NCBI RefSeq assembly: GCF_028369295.1 | Contig: NZ_JAQMYP010000023.1 | Location: 62,001 to 126,000, forward strand | Direction of reading: 5' to 3' | Source: Streptomyces sp. HD | GTDB lineage: Bacteria > Actinomycetota > Actinomycetes > Streptomycetales > Streptomycetaceae | DNA: 64,000 nt | Shown here: in pieces, positions 59,287 to 64,000 of the stretch | Numbering within the stretch: the stretch's first letter is position 1 | Layout: every line of letters starts with the position of its first letter | The notes under the pieces: model-generated | Told to the model about the DNA's origin: nothing | Databases searched by the model: none | The model's input: only the letters and a program-made list of their open reading frames with translations | Translations under genes and position numbers: made by a program

Positions 59287-60813
59287 GTGACTTCGCCTGC
59301 ATCGACGGACCGTGTTCCGCCCCAGCTCAGCGCGGGGCCGCGCCCCGCTCCGGGCCCGGCCGCCGACGAGGGGCTGGCGCGGCGGCTGCGCGCGCTCGCC
59401 TGCACCGCGCCGCTGCACGACCTCGACGCACGCAAGGCCAACCTCGCGGGCGAGTACTCGGTGTACGGCATGGCGGAGGTGGCCCTCGCCGCCATCGACC
59501 TGGTCACACTCAACATGGACTTCGACACGGGCGCCGACCACGACCAGATAGTCGCCCGCCTCATCCCCCGCATCGCCGCCCAGGCCCCGCAGCGCCCCGT
59601 CGCCGAGCACGAGCGGGTGGCCCGCTGGGTCCTGGAGAACCTGATCAACGTCGGGAGCGTGGACCGCGGCTTCCGGGCCGTGTACGGCACGTTCGCGCCG
59701 GACGGCAGCTATGTCCGCCGTGACTACGACTTCAAGCTGATCGAGGAGGTGCCGGGGCCGGGCGGCACGGTCTACCTGCGCACGACCGACGAGGCGGTCA
59801 ACGTTCTCGTCGGCGCCCTCGACACCGATGTCACCAGCGCCCAGATCGCCGCCGAGGTCAAGCTGGAGGTGCTGATCAACCGTGGCCGCCTCGCCGACGC
59901 CCAGCTGGCCGCCGAGCAGGCCCGGTACCGCACCGTGCAGTACTCCGAGACGCTGCGCAGGGCTCTGGACGCGACCCGCCGGAACGTCCGCGCGGTCGAC
60001 TGGCTGAGCGCCGTACCCGACATGATCGCCGAGGCGCTCGACCACGTCGCCGACCGGTACCGCCACGAGAACGCGATCCTCACCAACATCCGCAAGGCCC
60101 GCGACGAGACCGAGGAAGCCGAGCACAAGCGCCGCGCGGCCGAGCTCGTCGACATCGTCAAGGACTGCATTCGACGACACACCCAGCTGCAGTCCCGACT
60201 GCTGGAGGCCGGCCCCCTGTTCCGCGCCGAGCAGGACCGACAGGCCTTCGCGACGCCCATGACGACGTCGGGGACGGACCTGTACGGCCATCTCCTCGCG
60301 CCCCTCCTGCCGGTGCCGCTGGAGCAGGCCGTCCGGGTCACGGACGCCTTCTTCGCCCGCGGGACAGGGATGCGCACGCCGGTGTCCGTGCGGGTCGGTG
60401 ATCTCGTCGACATACTGCTGACGCCTCCCGTGGAGCGCGAGCACCTCGGTGCCGAGATGCCCGAGCCCGACCTCATCGCGACGCCGGACGACAGCCGGTT
60501 CAGCGAGGAGCAGTTGGCGGCCGCGATGGTCCTGCTCGACCTGCCGGCCGACGCGCCGCGCCGGCTGTCGGGGCTGCTGGCCGAGGCACGACGGCAGGAC
60601 CCTGACCTGCCCTACCTGGTCGCACTGCTGGCGGTGCACGCGGCCAGTCCGCCGGTGGGCACCGCCTATCGGCAGGGCGAGGAGAAGCTGCTGTTCGCCG
60701 TGGACGACGGCACGGAGCTGGACGATCCCGAGTTCGGCGGTGCCGACCTCATCGTGGGGACGGCTCTGCTGGACGCGGCGGGAATGGCAGCGGACAGGAC
60801 GGAAGCAGCATGA
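59287..60813 (+). CDS. Kleisin-like subunit of a MukBEF/Wadjet-type complex (JetA-like)
   Basis: 508-residue protein, likely the kleisin (MukF/JetA-like) subunit. N-terminal part (residues about 15-170) is a compact helical domain with strands ending in DYDFKLIEEVPGPGGTVYLRTTDEAVNVLVGAL (winged helix). The middle holds a long helical, coiled-coil-like region (IAAEVKLEVLINRGRLADAQLAAEQARYRTVQYSETLRRALDATRRN; KARDETEEAEHKRRAAELVDIVKDCIRRH), followed by a C-terminal domain (LDDPEFGGADLIVGTALLDAA). This helices-plus-winged-helix layout, with a winged-helix protein and an SMC-type ATPase next, matches MukF/JetA. GTG start close to a TACTCT -10 box, probably leaderless. Identified by gene layout and fold, not by sequence identity. 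Confidence 0.62.
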   Translation: MTSPASTDRVPPQLSAGPRPAPGPAADEGLARRLRALACTAPLHDLDARKANLAGEYSVYGMAEVALAAIDLVTLNMDFDTGADHDQIVARLIPRIAAQAPQRPVAEHERVARWVLENLINVGSVDRGFRAVYGTFAPDGSYVRRDYDFKLIEEVPGPGGTVYLRTTDEAVNVLVGALDTDVTSAQIAAEVKLEVLINRGRLADAQLAAEQARYRTVQYSETLRRALDATRRNVRAVDWLSAVPDMIAEALDHVADRYRHENAILTNIRKARDETEEAEHKRRAAELVDIVKDCIRRHTQLQSRLLEAGPLFRAEQDRQAFATPMTTSGTDLYGHLLAPLLPVPLEQAVRVTDAFFARGTGMRTPVSVRVGDLVDILLTPPVEREHLGAEMPEPDLIATPDDSRFSEEQLAAAMVLLDLPADAPRRLSGLLAEARRQDPDLPYLVALLAVHAASPPVGTAYRQGEEKLLFAVDDGTELDDPEFGGADLIVGTALLDAAGMAADRTEAA

Positions 60814-60844
60814 GTGAGCAAGCACGCAGCAAGGAGCCCCAACC

Positions 60845-61726
60845 GTGAGCGAGCACGTCGAGTGGAGTGACGCGGAGGCTCTCGCCCCGTCGGCGCCTGC
60901 CGCTGTCACGCCCGCCGACGCCGCCGACGCGGCGCGGCTCGTGGCGTTCGGGCTGCAGCCCAAGTTGCAGCCCGCGCGCGACCAGGAGTACGCCGACCTC
61001 CTGCGCCGCCACCGCGAGGACCCGGCGTTCGCGCGGCTCGCGGACGCCGTGGCCGCCGGGCTCGGGCTGGTCGTACTGGAGGTGTCCCCGCGCGCGGGGA
61101 TGGCGGTGACCGCCGCCGAGGACTCCGTGTTCGCCGTGCGCATGGGGGACTACGCGCGTCGTACGTCGGCCGACGGCAGCGACCGGTTCCTGCACGGGCT
61201 GGCCCATCTCGCCGTCGCCGCCATGGCGTTCCCGCGCCCCGAGGACCTCGCCGACGACGGCTACATCGGGCGCGTCACCGTCAACGGCGTCGACGCCTTC
61301 GTCCGGCAGGCCTGCCGACGGCTGGAGGAGCGCGCGGACGAGCAGGGGGAGAACACCGACCCGGCCACGGACGCGCCCGGCCTGGAGGCCGCCTGGCGGA
61401 TCTGGGTGAGACGCAGCGCGACCGGCGCCACCAAGGACGCGCGCCGGCTCGCGGGCTCCACGACCGGCATCATCGGCAAGGCGGTGGCCTTCCTCACCGA
61501 CTCCGGCTTCCTGCAGCGGACGGGCGACGACAACGGCGGCACCTACCGGACGACCGCCCGCTACCAACTCCAGGTGCGCGACATGGCCGGCAGCGCCGCC
61601 ATGGCCGAGCTGCTGGAGCTGGGCATCGTCCCGGTCACCGACGGCACGGCGACCCTGCTGCCCGCCGAGGACACGGACGACCTGGAGCTGGTGGCCGACG
61701 CCGGGCTGCCGTTCCACTCCGCCTGA
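60845..61726 (+). CDS. Winged-helix kite-like subunit (MukE/JetB-like)
   Basis: 293-residue protein, 31 bp after the kleisin-like gene with AAGGAG before its GTG. The length and order fit MukE/JetB. N-terminal disordered Ala/Asp-rich segment, then helices (PKLQPARDQEYADLLRRHREDPAFARLADAVAAGLGLVV), a strand-helix part with RMGDYARRTSADGSDRFLHGLAHLAVAAMAFPRPEDLADDG, and a C-terminal winged helix (AGSTTGIIGKAVAFLTDSGFLQRTGDDNGGTYRTTARYQLQVRDMAG) with the typical FLxxxGFL and YRTTARYQ wing. It would bind the kleisin in the complex. No catalytic motif. Identified from position and fold. Confidence 0.62.
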   Translation: MSEHVEWSDAEALAPSAPAAVTPADAADAARLVAFGLQPKLQPARDQEYADLLRRHREDPAFARLADAVAAGLGLVVLEVSPRAGMAVTAAEDSVFAVRMGDYARRTSADGSDRFLHGLAHLAVAAMAFPRPEDLADDGYIGRVTVNGVDAFVRQACRRLEERADEQGENTDPATDAPGLEAAWRIWVRRSATGATKDARRLAGSTTGIIGKAVAFLTDSGFLQRTGDDNGGTYRTTARYQLQVRDMAGSAAMAELLELGIVPVTDGTATLLPAEDTDDLELVADAGLPFHSA

Positions 61727-61790
61727 AGCCACGCGCCACCCAGAGTTCCCCGAACTTCCCCGATCTGACGAAGACTTACGAGAGTCCGCC

Positions 61791-64000
61791 ATGTACGAGC
61801 TGTCCCGGGTCCGCCTCTACTCCATCGGACCGGCCGGTGCCCGCTACGCCGACACCGTGCTTGACCTGCGCGGTGTGGGCGAACCCGTGCCCGACCCCGC
61901 GCCGATGCAGGCGGAGTTCTTCGAGGAGGAGCCCGTCGGTCCGCCGCGCCGCCCGGCGCCCGCCGGAGTGCTCTTCCTGGAGAACGGCGGCGGCAAGTCG
62001 GTCCTGCTCAAGCTGATCTTCTCGGTGATGCTGCCGGGCCACCGCAACACTCTTGGCGGCGCCAGCTCCGGCGTGCTGCGCAAGTTCCTGCTCGCCGACG
62101 ACTGCGGGCATGTCGCGCTGGAGTGGCAGCACACGCTCACCGGCGAGTGCGTCGTGGTCGGCAAGGTCAGCGAGTGGCGCGGCCGCCAGGTCTCCAACGA
62201 CCCGCGGAAGTTCGCCGAGGCCTGGTACTCCTTCCGGCCGGGCCCCGGGCTCAGCCTGGACAACCTGCCGGTCGCCGAAGCCACCGCCGTACGGCCGTCC
62301 GTCGAGGGGCAGTCCGGTGCGCAGGGCCGCCGTCGCACCATGAAGGGCTTCCGCGACGCCATCACGGAGGCGGGCAAGGCGTATCCGCATCTGGAGGTGC
62401 ACTGGGAGGAGATCCACGACCGTTGGATCGAGCACCTCGGCGACCTCGGCCTCGACCCCGAACTCTTCCGCTACCAGCGGGAGATGAACGCCGACGAGGG
62501 CGAGGCGGCCGGCCTCTTCGCGGTCAAGAAGGACTCCGACTTCACCGACCTGCTGCTCCGGGCCGTCACGGACACCCGGGACACCGACGGCCTCGCCGAC
62601 CTGGTCAGCGGCTTCGGCAACAAGCTGGGCCGGCGGGCCGAGCTGATCGCGGAACGGGACTTCACGGCCGGGTCCGTCGACCTGCTCGGACGGATCGTCG
62701 AGGCCGCCGAGACCCGCTCACGCGCGCGTGACATCCACGCCGGCGCCGAACGGCGGACCAGGAGCCTGGCCCGGCGGCTGTCCGCGCGGGGCGCCCAGGA
62801 GCGGGTGCGGGCCGCCGACCTCGCCCAGCGGGTCACCGCCGCCGCATACGCCGTCACCCACGCCGAGGCGGCACGCGAGCGCAGCGCGCTGATCGCCGCC
62901 GAACTCGCCTACCGGCACGCCTCGTTGGCGCTCGCGGCAGCCGAGAAGTCCGCTGCCGCCCAGAAGCGCGAGCTCGCGGACGCGCGTACCCTGCACTCCG
63001 CCTGGCAGGCCGCCGAGGCCGTCCTGCGGCACCGCGCCGCCGCCGACCGCGTGGCACGCGTGGCCGCCGCCATCCAGGAGGCCGAGCGGGACGCGGCTCC
63101 CGCACTGGCCGCCCGCGCCAAGGCCGCCGTCGACCTCGTACGGGCCCTGCACGCGGCAGCCGAGAGCGCCGAGACCCTCGCCAACGAGGGGGAGGAGCGG
63201 TCCGCGTCGCTCCAGGAGGTCAGCGAGTCCGCGTACCGGGACTCCACCGCGGCCGCCACCGAGGCACAGCGGGCCCGCAGCGAGGTCGGGCATCTGCGGC
63301 AGCGGCTGTCCGAGGTCGAGCAGGAGACCGCCGAGGCAGTCCGCGCGGGCTGGCTCGACGACAGTGCGCCGGACGCCGACCCGGCGCGTGCCGCGCTCGC
63401 CGCGAGCGACGCCGAGAAGACGGCCGTCGCCGCCTGGGACACCGCCCGCGAGGCCTCCCGGCGTGCCTCGGAGCACGCGCGCGAAGCGGCTTCGACCGAG
63501 TCCCGCGCCGAGCTGACGGCGGCCCGCGCGGCGGACGCCGCGACCGCCGCGGAGCGTGCCTACGACGCCGAGCGCCGGCTCGCCGAGGGGCTGGCGGCCG
63601 AGGAGCGCCTCGCGGAACTGCTCAGCCTGACCGGCGGCGAGTCCGGCGTCCGGCGCGGGGGCGTGCCCGCTCCTCGCACGGGTGACGACGCCAAGGCCGG
63701 CACGACCGCGCGCGACGGTGCGCAGGACGACTCCGGCGGCCGCGCGGACAGCGCCCTCACGCCGGAGGAGCTGGACCGGTTCGCCGACGAACTGCGCGAC
63801 CTCCTCGAAGACGCCGTCTCCGCCGCCGAGCGGCAGCTGTTCGAGCTGCGTACGGCAGCCGCCGACGACTCCCGGATCCTGGGCGCGCTCGGTGACGGCG
63901 GGTTGCTGCCGCCCGGCCCGGACGTGCTGGCCACCGTGGAGTTCCTCGGCGAGCAGGGCATCCCCGCGCTGCCCGGCTGGCGCTACCTCGCCCAGGCCGT
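61791..64000 (+). CDS. SMC-like ATPase (MukB/JetC type), 3' end off the window
   Basis: At least 736 residues, continuing beyond the right edge. Start ATG 61791 (MYELSRVRLYSIGP) with a weak GAGAG upstream. The N-terminal head has a P-loop LFLENGGGKSVLLKLIFSVML near residue 62, typical of MukB/JetC-like SMC proteins (NGGGKS rather than GxxxxGKT), then a strand-rich ATPase part (CGHVALEWQHTLTGECVVVGKV). From residue about 300 to the end there is long coiled coil with regular Ala/Arg/Glu heptads, so a hinge and the second head half should follow outside the window. With the two preceding genes this is a MukFEB/JetABC-type SMC complex. A JetD nuclease gene, if any, lies past 64000. Confidence 0.72.
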   Translation, partial: MYELSRVRLYSIGPAGARYADTVLDLRGVGEPVPDPAPMQAEFFEEEPVGPPRRPAPAGVLFLENGGGKSVLLKLIFSVMLPGHRNTLGGASSGVLRKFLLADDCGHVALEWQHTLTGECVVVGKVSEWRGRQVSNDPRKFAEAWYSFRPGPGLSLDNLPVAEATAVRPSVEGQSGAQGRRRTMKGFRDAITEAGKAYPHLEVHWEEIHDRWIEHLGDLGLDPELFRYQREMNADEGEAAGLFAVKKDSDFTDLLLRAVTDTRDTDGLADLVSGFGNKLGRRAELIAERDFTAGSVDLLGRIVEAAETRSRARDIHAGAERRTRSLARRLSARGAQERVRAADLAQRVTAAAYAVTHAEAARERSALIAAELAYRHASLALAAAEKSAAAQKRELADARTLHSAWQAAEAVLRHRAAADRVARVAAAIQEAERDAAPALAARAKAAVDLVRALHAAAESAETLANEGEERSASLQEVSESAYRDSTAAATEAQRARSEVGHLRQRLSEVEQETAEAVRAGWLDDSAPDADPARAALAASDAEKTAVAAWDTAREASRRASEHAREAASTESRAELTAARAADAATAAERAYDAERRLAEGLAAEERLAELLSLTGGESGVRRGGVPAPRTGDDAKAGTTARDGAQDDSGGRADSALTPEELDRFADELRDLLEDAVSAAERQLFELRTAAADDSRILGALGDGGLLPPGPDVLATVEFLGEQGIPALPGWRYLAQA

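Overview
The window is a piece of a Streptomyces chromosome. Base composition is very GC-rich with strong third-position GC bias. GTG starts and 4-bp ATGA/GTGA stop-start overlaps are common, and several genes have short or leaderless 5' ends. Gene content is actinomycete: RbpA, the SmeA/SffA sporulation pair, an ECF41 sigma factor, polyprenol-phosphate mannose synthase, and secreted GH6 and GH18 enzymes. From memory, the gene order resembles the region around SCO1400-SCO1454 of S. coelicolor read with falling locus numbers. It looks like chromosomal arm or core-flank DNA rather than a mobile island: I see no integrase, transposase, tRNA, rRNA or CRISPR array.

Layout. 1-8 kb: end of an MFS exporter, a secreted protein, the davA-davB lysine-to-5-aminovalerate pair, a DUF5995 protein, a membrane-anchored GH6 and a uracil/xanthine permease. 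8-11.3 kb: an MFS gene divergent from a ROK regulator, with three separate tandem-repeat arrays around and inside the ROK gene. 11.3-13.2 kb: an ECF41 sigma factor with its NAD(P)-binding partner gene, then what looks like the scar of a deleted chitinase gene (promoter, last codons and terminator remain). 13.4-18.6 kb: an FMN riboswitch and ribE-ribM-ribBA-ribH, then hisE-hisG and a PH-domain protein. 18.6-25.3 kb: two coupled CNNM/CorC-type membrane proteins behind a structured leader, an EccA-like AAA ATPase, a nucleoside kinase with an apparent ATT start, and a TPR-like protein. 25.3-35.2 kb: amino-acid permease, secreted C39-type peptidase, small membrane protein, TetR, chitinase with its DasR/chitin-type promoter, acyl-CoA dehydrogenase and a kinase-fold pair.

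35.2-45.5 kb: AsnC/Lrp regulator, amidohydrolase, Ppm1 mannosyltransferase, FxsA, RbpA (with a SigR promoter), a UMF1-type MFS, GDPD phosphodiesterase and the yczE/yczR (MocR) pair. 45.5-53.7 kb: sffA-smeA, ankyrin and HEAT-like proteins, a Cys-Cys mini-ORF, and a coupled operon of two glycosyltransferases and an SGNH hydrolase. 53.7-59 kb: a 5-oxoproline operon (MFS, DUF1445, pxpA-pxpB-pxpC) divergent from a GntR regulator with a palindromic operator. 59.3-64 kb: three co-directional genes with the layout of a MukF/MukE/MukB-like SMC complex (Wadjet/MksBEF class). The SMC subunit runs off the right edge.

The points most worth following are the SMC-complex operon at the right end, the repeat-expanded ROK regulator, the chitinase scar upstream of the riboflavin operon, the ATT-start kinase, the lysine-less P-loop of SffA, and two long leaders (upstream of the CNNM genes and of ppm1) that look structured but that I cannot assign.
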